From: Paragordius varius
Lineage: Eukaryota > Nematomorpha
DNA length: 64,000 nt
NCBI GenBank assembly: GCA_964247055.1
Contig: OZ176055.1
Coordinates: forward strand, 9,858,001-9,922,000
Direction of reading: 5' to 3'
Shown: positions 51,401 through 58,922 of the stretch, piece by piece
Layout: each line of letters begins with the position of its first letter
Position numbering within the stretch: the stretch's first letter is position 1
The notes under the pieces: model-generated
Told to the model about the DNA's origin: nothing
Seen by the model: only the letters and a program-made list of their open reading frames with translations
Databases searched by the model: none
Translations under genes and position numbers: made by a program

Positions 51401-54400
51401 CTTGGATGAAATTAATCCGAGCTTGGGTCAAGTTAGTACTAGTAAAATCCCGCTCTGTAACAGAAAATTCGCCTCTTTCTGCTATTACAAAAAAGGCTGG
51501 CAAAAACGCTAAACGAATATCGAATGACTCCATCAATAATAGCACAAACAGAAAAAGTGGAGAGGAAACAGATCATTTAAAGCACGAAACGTCTCTTAAT
51601 GAAAACTTGGCAATCGGTAAATATTTTATCATATAAATTTGGACATTTGTTTTACTCTCTTTAAAAACGTATATTTATATAGAAAAAGAGAAATTATACC
51701 GACAAAACGTTAAAATGTAAAGACAATTATTTTAATCTAAAAGACAACCATACTTTTTGAAACCTTATTTTTTTCATATAAGTTATTTAGTTAAAATTGT
51801 AAAAATATAGAAATGATTATGTTAGTAACCTATATCTCTTTTTCATACTACTTTGTCATTTTAAATAATGAGTTATATCGAAATAAATCAAGATTTGAAA
51901 AGTATAGAGCTGTATCTTTTAGAAAAAAATATTTGTTTTTATATTTTTACGTTTTGTCCATAGTATAATTTCAGTTGTTTTTACTGTATTTATATAGAAA
52001 AAGATAGTGATGGACGCACTTTTTTAAACGATCCAACTGCCGCATTTATTGATGATTGTTTTCGCCCAAATGACGTATTACTCGATAACTCCAATATTTA
52101 CAAAGAATACTTTAAATGTTGGCTCGCCTCCAATATGATATCATCCCCACTTAAGGAATCAAATACTAACAAGCCAGCAAATGCCACCTCAATATCCCTG
52201 TCTACAATGAACATGATCCAAGCATTCAGTTCTTCTATATTAACGGTAACTCATTTTGATTCAATCGACAGGCGGACTCGTAAACTATTGGATTAGAGAG
52301 ATAATTTATTATTCCTTTTTAGATATCAACGGAATCACATCCATACGACGAGCATAATGAAACCTTGCCCCTGACGGCTTGGCAAAGTTTGGCATCAACC
52401 ATTCAATCCATTTACTATTATGCCGCTTTTGAAAGTAATGTACGATTTCCTGCCCAAAACGCTTCAGATAATGGACACTCTAACGACGAAGATACCAAAA
52501 ACTCTAAACACGAATCTGAATCATCCGATATAAAGCCGAGTCAGGACTCGATAATATCCGAAGAATTAACAAGCCTACCCATTAGATATGTGCAATGTTT
52601 AAAGTAAGGCCCCTTTCTGTGAAATATATTTTTTTATTATAAAAGAACTTTTATTAATAGTTTGTCATTAATGGAAAGAGTAATTAATTTTCATAAAAGT
52701 TATTATGTTTATGATTACGAATTTCGATTGTATGTTTGAAATCAATTTCCAAGTCCCTTGTTAACTTTATATTCATTGTAGGTATTTAGTGACTTTTGTC
52801 AACTATCTGAGTAGCAATATATTAAGCACAAATCCCAACCTGCTTTCACAACAAGCTATCCATGCATTTTCTAAAATGTTTGGTCTTTATACTACGCACC
52901 CCCAATTCTTGCCCTCTAAAGGCAGTTCGGATGACAAAAGTTTGTTTTTATACCCCCAATAATTTGACACAAAAAATGAATTAGAGTTTTTACGATTTGA
53001 ACTTGTTTAAAAACTACTTTTTAAATTTTAAAATAGGGCGGCCTCCTATAAAGTTACAATTGTATGGAACACCTCCTCTTGTGAATGCGCATGATAACAC
53101 CGAGTTTTTCTCAGAAGGCTATGTTGAATTTGAACCAGTCTTGGATGTTTTATTGGCAAATAGTGACAATATTGATCACCCTTTCCTTGCACAAAATATG
53201 ATGGATTCCAATGATGATGGTGAGGATGGGGAATATATTACTTCAAGGTATTTTATACATCATCATTTACAAAAATTGAAAATATATTTTCCTTAAGCAA
53301 TAATACTTAATTTTTATCATATCGATCGATCGATCGTTATGAAAACTAGTGATGAAACCGAAGAAGCACATATGCCAGTTAATATGCATTATTATCCGAA
53401 TAATGAGAATAGCGAGGAACCTTTGATAGTTCCTTTAAATGAAACCACAAATGCCATACTACCACGACCTGACAAGCCAAATGAGCTCATTCGAACTTTG
53501 AATGATGATTTCAAACATGCAAGGACAAGCTTTAATTTCATTCTGGATACTGATATGTTTAGTAATATGGTATGCATAGAGCCATATATATACACCATTT
53601 TGACTTTAATATACCATTTACAATTCAAATTCACCCTCAAATAAATTATATGTTTTTTAAGATGAAAAATTACGTATATATTTTTTATAATTTTAAAAAA
53701 TAAAAAAATTAAAATAATACTGAAAAAATAATAAACTACGCCATAAAGATATATTTCATATTAATAATGATATTAGTTCGAAAACCTATAATTTATTTTT
53801 AGAGTGAATTTGAACTGTAAATGGTATATATAGTATGTAACTAATTGCGGTTTTTATATGATGCATTAGATTATATTAACTCAATCCTGTCATCACCTAT
53901 TCTCGACCAACACCGGAGACAAAAATTCCCCAAATAAAGATGAACCCAAAACTGTCAAAGACAACAACAGTAGCCTTTCCCAAAATTTTGCAAATTTAGA
54001 GGATTTGGAAAATCAAATTGATTATACCTCCTTGGTAGTCCCCAACGATTTGAATGAGAACGACGCGACAATATCATCTGAGATGGATGTAGGACCCACC
54101 CATTTGGTGACGACACAATTGAGTTCAGATTCTTTTAATGATAATTCGTTTGAAAAATATTTATTGCCTCCCTCTTCTTCTACTAATCATCTTGCACCGA
54201 AAACTCTTTCCTTGAATGGTTTGAATAGCTAATATAATTTGTTTTCATTTATTTAACATATACATTACTTATTATAGGGTTTTGTCCTATGGATGCATTT
54301 GATCGTTTTGTGGTACGGTTCAGTTTTTTGGGGGAATTCGTGAAAAGCCTTTTGTTTTTTGGATGTCCAAACATTTCACAAAGCTATTCAGGAGGTTTAA

Positions 54401-56430
54401 ACAATAACTCTAATGCTATATATCCTACAGATTTGCCATTGATTAATTTTGAGGAGAGCCAAAAATCAGAATATGCCTTTACATATGCACTTTGTTCTTA
54501 CTTATCAAGTGAACATTTCGGCTTCTTTAAGAACATCAACGAGCCAAAAACTAAGCAATCGCCCAGAAAAAAGAAAAGTTCCCCTTCATCTACTTTCTCA
54601 CAAAAAGTGCAATCATTTCAAACTTTTATGCAGCGAGAAACGGAACATTTAATCCAGTGAGAACAATCAAAACATAAAAATTTCGAAAGACAACCCCATA
54701 CTTTTTTGAATCCTGATTTTTTGTATATAAAATATTTAAGTACAATTGTAAAACTTATATAGATTGTGTTACCAATTTACATCTCTAATTCACACTTTGC
54801 TATTCGAAAAAATGAGTGTTTTTAAAAAATTAGATTTATAAGAGTACACGAGGTGTTTTGACAGAAAATATATATGTCTTTATATTTTTAAGTTTTGTCA
54901 GTCTAATTCCAATTTTCACTGTGATTATGGCTTCTAAATTTACTACCCATATATATTACGGTAAAAATTGAAATTATACAGATAAAACGTAAAAACAAAA
55001 TATTTTTTTATCAAAAGACAACCATATTTCAAACCTTAATTTTTCTTATTATAAAGTATTTAAGTATAATTTAAAAAATGTAGAATTGATTGTTTTGCTA
55101 ATATTTATCTATTTCATACTTTACAGGCTTACAAATGAATTATAATTAAATTATCAAGATATATATAGTATGGGTTGTTCTTTAGTAGTAAAAATATTTG
55201 TCTTTATATTTTTATGTTTTGTCCTTCCGTATAATTCCAATTTTTACTTTTTTTTATCCCCACTAATTTTTAGTGATGATAAATCAAGAATGTATCAATC
55301 ATATCTCCTAACTCTAAATGTTAAACGTGGTCTTTTACCCTTTTTGTATTGTACGGCAATATATATGCATTACATGACTAATGTACCAATTCCAACACAC
55401 ATTTTGAAAGGTATTAATTATATTAATCATCTATGATATAAAATTTAGGCATTGCTTTTTTTCTATCGTTTAATATTCCATAGTTCCCATAACAGCTTTC
55501 AAAAGATTTGACCTTAATAATAATGATGATAAGAAGAAGCCTGAATCACCTACTACGAAAAATTTAACAGAACTACTAAATGTTGTTTATAACAGTTTAT
55601 GTAATTATATTGGTATCGAATCAAACCTTTATACTTTCTGGCGTTTATGTTGTGAAAATGGCATCAAAGGATTGACTAAAACCCAAAATAATAATACTTT
55701 TGACATGGAGGTCAAAATGTATAAACTCATTTTTGGTCATTGGTTAAACATTAAAGATTCTTCACGTTTTAGCACTTTTTTCAACGGGAATTCCGATAAA
55801 ATTCACAATGATAAAATAAAAATGGACATTGAATTGTTAAAGCCACAATCTTTGTTAAACAATGTTAAAGAAACGTATGACTCGGTTCCGAGGTAATTGT
55901 AATTGATATTTTATTAAATTCTGCACTTATATATTTTACATTTGAATAAAACATAAAATATGTAAGTTAGCGACACGCGGCAAAAAAATTTTAACAAGTT
56001 AACCATAAATCTGGGTTTTTAATATTTTCTATATTAAGTTACCCTCAATCCTGTTTTATGTTATTAATTATATTGCCTATTCTCATAATGATATCCCTTA
56101 GTTTGAATACAAATTTGGGGACGATTGAATCATTTTAGGCAAAGATTTCTATTGTTGCATATAAACAGTAAAAATGAAATTATACGGACAAAACGGAATA
56201 ATCTTACTTTTTAAAACCTTATTTTTTCTTATATAAGCTATTTAGTTTAATTGTAAAATATAGAATTGATTGTGTTAGGAATATATAATATATATATGTA
56301 TCTCTTTTTAATACTTGCCATTTAAAACAATGAGTTATATATAAATAAATCAAAATTTAAAAAGTATGGTTGTCTTTTTACAAAAAAATATTTGTCTTTA
56401 TCACGTTTTTTCCGTATAATATCAGTTTTT

Positions 56431-56486
<56 letters not shown>

Positions 56487-58506
56487 CCATGTTATTATGT
56501 ACTTTGATTTGATGGGTATTTACGATTATTACAGTTAGCAATTCATTTGTCTAATTAAGAGTCTTTGCAGCTGTTTTACGCTTTTTTTTCAAATTTTTAG
56601 ATTGAGAACATGGCGACTTATACAGTTGCCTCATGATTATGCAGACTTGATTGGCCTGGCCTCAACCTTTGTCTGTCCAACGCAACTCGCCGAACAATAC
56701 AATCAGAGGGCTTCAACGTCTTACGGTAAAAACATATATATTAGTAATTTCATATTGGAATTCTTATTAATTAATAAGTAATGTAATATCTAATCTTAGA
56801 TAGTAAAGCTTGTTCAACTCGAGCACCGACTCTGTGCTTAGTTTGTGGGACGCTCCTATGTTCTCAGAGTTATTGTTGTCAAACGCATTTGATCTTAGAT
56901 GCCAGGCATGGAGATCGTGTCGTGGCTATAGGTAACATACCATTTCATTTGACAATCGTATATTCCCATATATTTTTTAGAGATAACCTCTTGTACATAC
57001 AGTAAAAATTGAAAGTATGCAGACGTAACGTAAAAACATAAAGGCAAATATTTTTTTCACAAGACCGTTGTGCTTATAAATTTTATGAATAACACTCATT
57101 GAGCAAAGTAAATAGAGATGGAATTTGGCAATCAATTATATATTTACAATTGTAATAAATAATATACATAGAATTATGGATTTAAAAAGTATAGTTGTCT
57201 TTTGGGAAAAATATCTTTATATTTTTGCGTTTTATTTTTAGTTTACAGTATGCATTTTAATGGTTCTTATTTCACACTATGGTAGGGGAATTCGCAACAC
57301 AACAGTAGTATATGGAAAAATGTAACAAAATATTTTTAATAACCAAATCCTTTCCTTTTTCCATGAACTTTTGTGTGTTACAAATTGCCCAACTATATAA
57401 GCAACCATTAAAATGCATACTCTAAGTCATTCGTAATATTTAAATGTTAAACTTTTTAGGGTCGTACGTAATTCCTTATATATGTTTATTGTGAATTTTG
57501 AACAAAGGTTCAATGGCAGATGAGAAATATGCCCCTGGACTCATAGTTTGGCCTGTTGGGGCTTGTATGGCTCACTCCTTTGTTTGTGGAGCTGGAACAG
57601 GCTTGTTCCTAAGGTATGGTATAAAATCTCTCTCCATATATACCATTTACAGTTCAAATTGACCCTTAAACAATTCAAATTAACCTTCGTACAATTCAAA
57701 TACACCCTATTATGTTGTTTTTTAAGCTCAAAAATTACCTATATTATTTATATTTTTAAAAAAAAGAAACTTTGTATGTAATCAATGTAATACTAAAAAA
57801 ATAATAAACTTTGCCATAAAAATATATTTAATTATAATGATGAGAGTTATATTAGACTGAAATTTGATAATTTATTTTTAGGGTGAATTTGAATCGTTCG
57901 AGGGTGAATTTGAATCGTTCGTAAAGGTTGAATTGTAAATGGTATATATCTATAATTTCTATTCTGTCTTTATCTCCTCAGAATTCGAGAATGTCAAATC
58001 TTAATGTTGTTTGGACGTACGCGTGGGACTTTTGTTGCTCCGCCCTATATTGATGCTTATGGTGAAACAGATCAGGGCTTAAAGTTTAATTACTTTTTTA
58101 AATAATAATTTTTATTCTCGTAAAATTTATTAAATTTAAACTATATCCAAAATTTTCGATACATGAGAGTATCCTAATAATGAGATATAATTAAAACAAA
58201 ATTTGAAAAATATAATTATAAATTATAATAACAAAAAAAAACAATACAAAAATACACCATTCAAATTATAATGGTATATGCCAATCTTTTTTTTGTAAAA
58301 ACTTCTCTTGCGTTCTATTTTGCACATTTTTTGTGAATGTATCATTAATATGTGTGAAATTTAGACGGGGAAATCCTTTATTCTTGTGTCCTGAACGGTA
58401 TCGAGCTTTTGAAAAGCTTTGGATTACAAATTCAATTCCGGATGAGATTGTGAGATCTTTGGAATCTAATCCCAATCTACTGTCCATCGATTGGCAACAT
58501 TTATGA
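35246..58506 (+). CDS. UBR1/UBR2: E3 ubiquitin ligase N-recognin, UBR1/UBR2 type (whole gene)
   Basis: 49 exons give a continuous frame of 2,789 codons with stop when one of the two alternative exons (38492-38593 or 39046-39147) is used; animal UBR1/2 is usually about 1,750-1,830 residues. Domains in order: UBR box (about residues 104-166), ClpS-like domain (279-323), helical scaffold, basic helix before the RING ([14 protein letters not shown]), RING-H2 (1497-1626) and a C-terminal cap ending in [16 protein letters not shown]...DWQHL. The protein binds basic (type 1) and bulky (type 2) N-terminal residues and ubiquitylates the substrate with a UBE2A/B-class E2. The extra length is mostly Asn/Ser-rich insertions, strongest between the RING and the cap. 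Large introns are filled with MITEs. Exon blocks are listed separately. Confidence 0.96.
35294..35321 (+). other. 28-nt intron 1 of UBR
   Basis: Starts GTATGTGG, ends AATTGTAG. Without removal the frame from the ATG fails, while splicing joins AAA to AAATTGGAA in phase 0. Confidence 0.7.
35615..35638 (+). other. 24-nt intron 2 of UBR, inside the UBR box
   Basis: Starts GTAAGTTTTG, ends AATTATAG. It is a multiple of three and carries an in-frame TAA right after TGC ATG, so retention would end the protein before the UBR box. Splicing gives [12 protein letters not shown], matching the UBR-box consensus YSCRDCA-D-TC. Confidence 0.88.
36529..36746 (+). mobile_element. M2 MITE in UBR intron 5
   Basis: Worn copy; the left end lacks ATACCATT, and the right end reads AATTGTTTATTAAATTTC. 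Confidence 0.6.
36765..38145 (+). CDS. UBR1/UBR2: UBR exons 6-9: scaffold after the ClpS domain
   Basis: Exons 36765-36954, 37493-37642, 37982-38018 (37 nt) and 38094-38145. They encode [65 protein letters not shown] and [16 protein letters not shown]. These match human UBR segments such as MAHQKFALR and YSDGLRRILC. All junction phases agree. Confidence 0.93.
36980..37263 (+). mobile_element. M2 MITE in UBR intron 6
   Basis: Complete copy, TACCATTTACAGTTCAATTC to TTGTAAATGGTATA, two motifs on each side. Confidence 0.85.
37658..37957 (+). mobile_element. M1 MITE filling UBR intron 7
   Basis: It accounts for about 300 of the 339 nt of the intron, leaving about 40 nt of other sequence. Confidence 0.8.
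38165..38437 (+). mobile_element. M2 MITE in UBR intron 9
   Basis: Preceded directly by a (TA)n run (38148-38167) at the splice donor; the right end has three motifs. Confidence 0.8.
38492..38593 (+). CDS. UBR1/UBR2: UBR alternative exon 10a (102 nt)
   Basis: Encodes 34 residues, [13 protein letters not shown] then [10 protein letters not shown], phase 0 to 0, with a T-rich TTTTTTTAG acceptor and a GTATTC donor. It aligns with human UBR1 YYKQLQKEYISDDHDRS and SVQMFTVPTL. It is homologous to the next exon at 39046 and is the closer of the two to the family consensus. Confidence 0.88.
39046..39147 (+). CDS. UBR1/UBR2: UBR alternative exon 10b (102 nt)
   Basis: Also 34 residues and phase 0 to 0: [15 protein letters not shown] then [11 protein letters not shown], with a CATAG acceptor and a GTGAGT donor. 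It fits the same place in the fold as 10a and, like it, would join to [18 protein letters not shown]. Two homologous, equal-length, same-phase neighbours suggest mutually exclusive use; inclusion of both would keep frame but repeat the segment. Confidence 0.88.
39321..41809 (+). CDS. UBR1/UBR2: UBR exons 12-18: helical scaffold
   Basis: Exons 39321-39402, 39484-39562, 39631-39736, 39803-39938, 40436-40630, 40993-41100, 41619-41809. Recognisable parts: [52 protein letters not shown] (human RRQVGQHIEVDPDWE) and [20 protein letters not shown] (human VSIHLPLSRTLAGLHVRL). Exons 16 and 18 end in variable Asn/Thr-rich sequence. Confidence 0.93.
39996..40425 (+). mobile_element. M2 MITE with an expanded right arm, UBR intron 15
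   Basis: The right arm has about eight 21-bp motifs, the left two or three. It ends 10 nt before the exon 16 acceptor, so the acceptor tract abuts the element. Confidence 0.87.
40650..40930 (+). mobile_element. M1 MITE in UBR intron 16
   Basis: Left end intact (ACAGTAAAAATTAAAATTAT); right end worn. Confidence 0.7.
41091..41510 (+). repeat. Tandem repeat, four units of about 99 bp, starting at the exon 17 donor
   Basis: Units begin at 41101, 41200, 41299 and 41399 with GTATGTGGTATTC or GCATGTGGTATTC. Each is preceded by TATATATTG-like sequence that is the coding end of exon 17 in the first unit, and each carries an acceptor-like TTTTTCAG. The true donor is the first copy; the second keeps GTATGT. 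Confidence 0.9.
41953..42270 (+). mobile_element. M1 MITE in UBR intron 18
   Basis: Complete copy; its right half is the parent-like first unit of the tandem array that follows. Confidence 0.75.
42177..43560 (+). repeat. Tandem array of M1 right halves (about 8 units, about 130 bp)
   Basis: The unit runs AGTATATGGGATTGTCTTTT, AGATAAAAAAATATATCTGT, CTTTATATTTTCACGTTTTG, TCCTTCCGTATAAATTCAGT, TTTTACTGTATTTTAAATA. An M2 element at 42298-42671 interrupts the array. It ends 30 nt before exon 19. Confidence 0.88.
42298..42671 (+). mobile_element. M2 MITE nested in the M1-derived array
   Basis: Four motifs left and about five right. Array sequence resumes on both sides, so M2 came after the array began. 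Confidence 0.83.
43591..46912 (+). CDS. UBR1/UBR2: UBR exons 19-27: central scaffold
   Basis: Exons 43591-43757, 44487-44797, 44867-45088, 45192-45316, 45491-45543, 45634-45788, 46422-46624, 46695-46794, 46830-46912. They include [20 protein letters not shown] (human [20 protein letters not shown]), [45 protein letters not shown] and [20 protein letters not shown]. Exons 20-21 hold a long insertion relative to human UBR. The intron after exon 26 is only 35 nt. Confidence 0.94.
43826..44085 (+). mobile_element. M1 MITE in UBR intron 19, first of two
   Basis: Left end degraded; right end CGTTTTGTCCGTATAATATT. Confidence 0.7.
44136..44440 (+). mobile_element. M1 MITE in UBR intron 19, second of two
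   Basis: AATAGAAATTATACGGACAA to CCGTATAATTTCAATTTTTA; it ends 47 nt before exon 20. Confidence 0.75.
45832..46402 (+). mobile_element. Cluster of three M1 copies filling UBR intron 24
   Basis: A left-half copy (45832-45971), a complete copy (45972-46257) and a right-half copy (46254-46402) follow one another. The last ends 20 nt before exon 25. Confidence 0.8.
47065..49387 (+). CDS. UBR1/UBR2: UBR exons 28-32: pre-RING basic helix and first RING cysteines
   Basis: Exons 47065-47137, 47603-47890, 48651-48725, 48818-48878, 49091-49387. Exon 29 has [20 protein letters not shown], matching the [20 protein letters not shown] region that binds the E2 in UBR proteins. Exon 32 has FTCILCQEE, the first Cys pair of the RING, and MAAFVQ. 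The intervening sequence is Asn/Gln-rich and poorly conserved. Confidence 0.92.
47335..47584 (+). mobile_element. M1 MITE in UBR intron 28
   Basis: Ends with TTTTACTGTA 18 nt before the exon 29 start, so its T-rich end lies in the acceptor tract. Confidence 0.75.
47950..48242 (+). mobile_element. M2 MITE in UBR intron 29
   Basis: Left outer end partly lost; core and right arm typical. Confidence 0.78.
48242..48604 (+). mobile_element. M1-related sequence adjoining M2, UBR intron 29
   Basis: Diverged; ends GGCTGTATAATTTAAATTTT TACTATA. Confidence 0.55.
49456..49650 (+). mobile_element. M1 MITE, internally deleted, UBR intron 32
   Basis: ACAGTAAAAAGTGAAATTAT to TTTTGTCCGTATAATTTCAA with a shortened core. 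Confidence 0.7.
49717..50780 (+). CDS. UBR1/UBR2: UBR exons 33-34: RING-H2 second half
   Basis: Exons 49717-49809 and 50440-50780. Exon 34 encodes [11 protein letters not shown] (Cys-x-His-x3-His-x2-Cys) and [19 protein letters not shown], which complete the RING begun by CILC in exon 32. The human YTGSCGHVMHAVCW and EYLCPLCKSLCNTVIPIIP are close matches. Exon 33 is a variable insertion between the zinc-binding halves. Confidence 0.95.
50107..50430 (+). mobile_element. M2 MITE in UBR intron 33
   Basis: Complete; ends 10 nt before the exon 34 acceptor. Confidence 0.83.
50799..51070 (+). mobile_element. M2 MITE in UBR intron 34
   Basis: Complete; begins 18 nt after the exon 34 donor. A triple TTTAAACCCCTCTATAG repeat lies downstream at 51134-51180. 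Confidence 0.83.
51293..55892 (+). CDS. UBR1/UBR2: UBR exons 35-44: long variable region and start of the C-terminal cap
   Basis: Exons 51293-51616, 51998-52245, 52323-52603, 52782-52939, 53037-53247, 53350-53569, 53870-54218, 54278-54656, 55274-55410, 55484-55892. Conserved landmarks are few: [18 protein letters not shown] (human LTWSTCAFTIQAIENLL), RYVQCLKYLVTFV and [20 protein letters not shown] (human [20 protein letters not shown]). The rest is Asn/Ser/Asp-rich. All phases agree, which supports the model where similarity is weak. Confidence 0.88.
51680..51988 (+). mobile_element. M1 MITE in UBR intron 35, flanked by a copied splice acceptor
   Basis: Both sides carry TATTTATATAGAAAAAGA (51673-51690 and 51989-52006). 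The right copy is the real acceptor and start of exon 36. Confidence 0.75.
53610..53828 (+). mobile_element. M2 MITE in UBR intron 40
   Basis: Minimal copy with one motif per side. Confidence 0.83.
54660..55247 (+). mobile_element. Two M1 MITEs filling UBR intron 42
   Basis: Copies at about 54660-54925 and 54956-55247 take up nearly the whole 617-nt intron. Confidence 0.75.
56164..56437 (+). mobile_element. M1 MITE in UBR intron 44
   Basis: ACAGTAAAAATGAAATTATA on the left; the right end runs into a (TA)n tract at 56435-56485. Confidence 0.75.
56435..56485. repeat. (TA)n microsatellite
   Basis: Longest TA run in the window, about 25 repeats. Confidence 0.9.
56601..58506 (+). CDS. UBR1/UBR2: UBR exons 45-49: C-terminal zinc-rich cap
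   Basis: Exons 56601-56725, 56800-56931, 57508-57613, 57982-58083, 58365-58506. They encode [77 protein letters not shown] and [12 protein letters not shown], collinear with the end of human UBR1/2. The stop is at 58504-58506. Confidence 0.96.
56998..57252 (+). mobile_element. M1 MITE in UBR intron 46
   Basis: ACAGTAAAAATTGAAAGTAT to a worn right end TTTGCGTTTTATTTTTAGTT. Confidence 0.65.
57637..57950 (+). mobile_element. M2 MITE in UBR intron 47
   Basis: Fills about 310 of 368 nt of the intron; three motifs left, two or three right. Confidence 0.83.
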
Positions 58507-58922
58507 TGATAGAGAGAATAAAACATTATATAAATTATTAGCCGCTTTTACATTAGTTATAGATTAATTTTAATGAATGCAATTATTTATATTAATTACC
58601 TTTTTTTACAGTTAACATGGTTTTTTTCCCCTCAATTATAGAATGCCGAAAATATTAATCAATTTTATAGTGTATAATAAATTTTGCGTTTTCAAATATA
58701 ATTGGAATTGAATGCTGAAAAAAAAGTAATACTCCAATCTTATATATTTTTTCATTTATTTTGAATAAAAAACAGAATACACCGGTAAATGTAGGTTTAA
58801 ATGCAAATATTGATCAATAGCTCTTGTGCCGTGAATTTGTCAATTTAAAATGATTAAAAAAATATTATAATTAGTTAGATAATCTGATAATTATGGCGTT
58901 TAATAGCAACCAACATAAAAAA
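58507..58922. other. Spacer between convergent UBR and Kunitz genes
   Basis: 416 bp with no gene. It holds AATAAA signals for both sides: 58517 (+) and 58755-58760 (-). Confidence 0.6.
58517..58522 (+). terminator. Poly(A) signal AATAAA, UBR
   Basis: Starts 11 nt after the stop codon, so the 3' UTR is probably very short. Confidence 0.6.
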
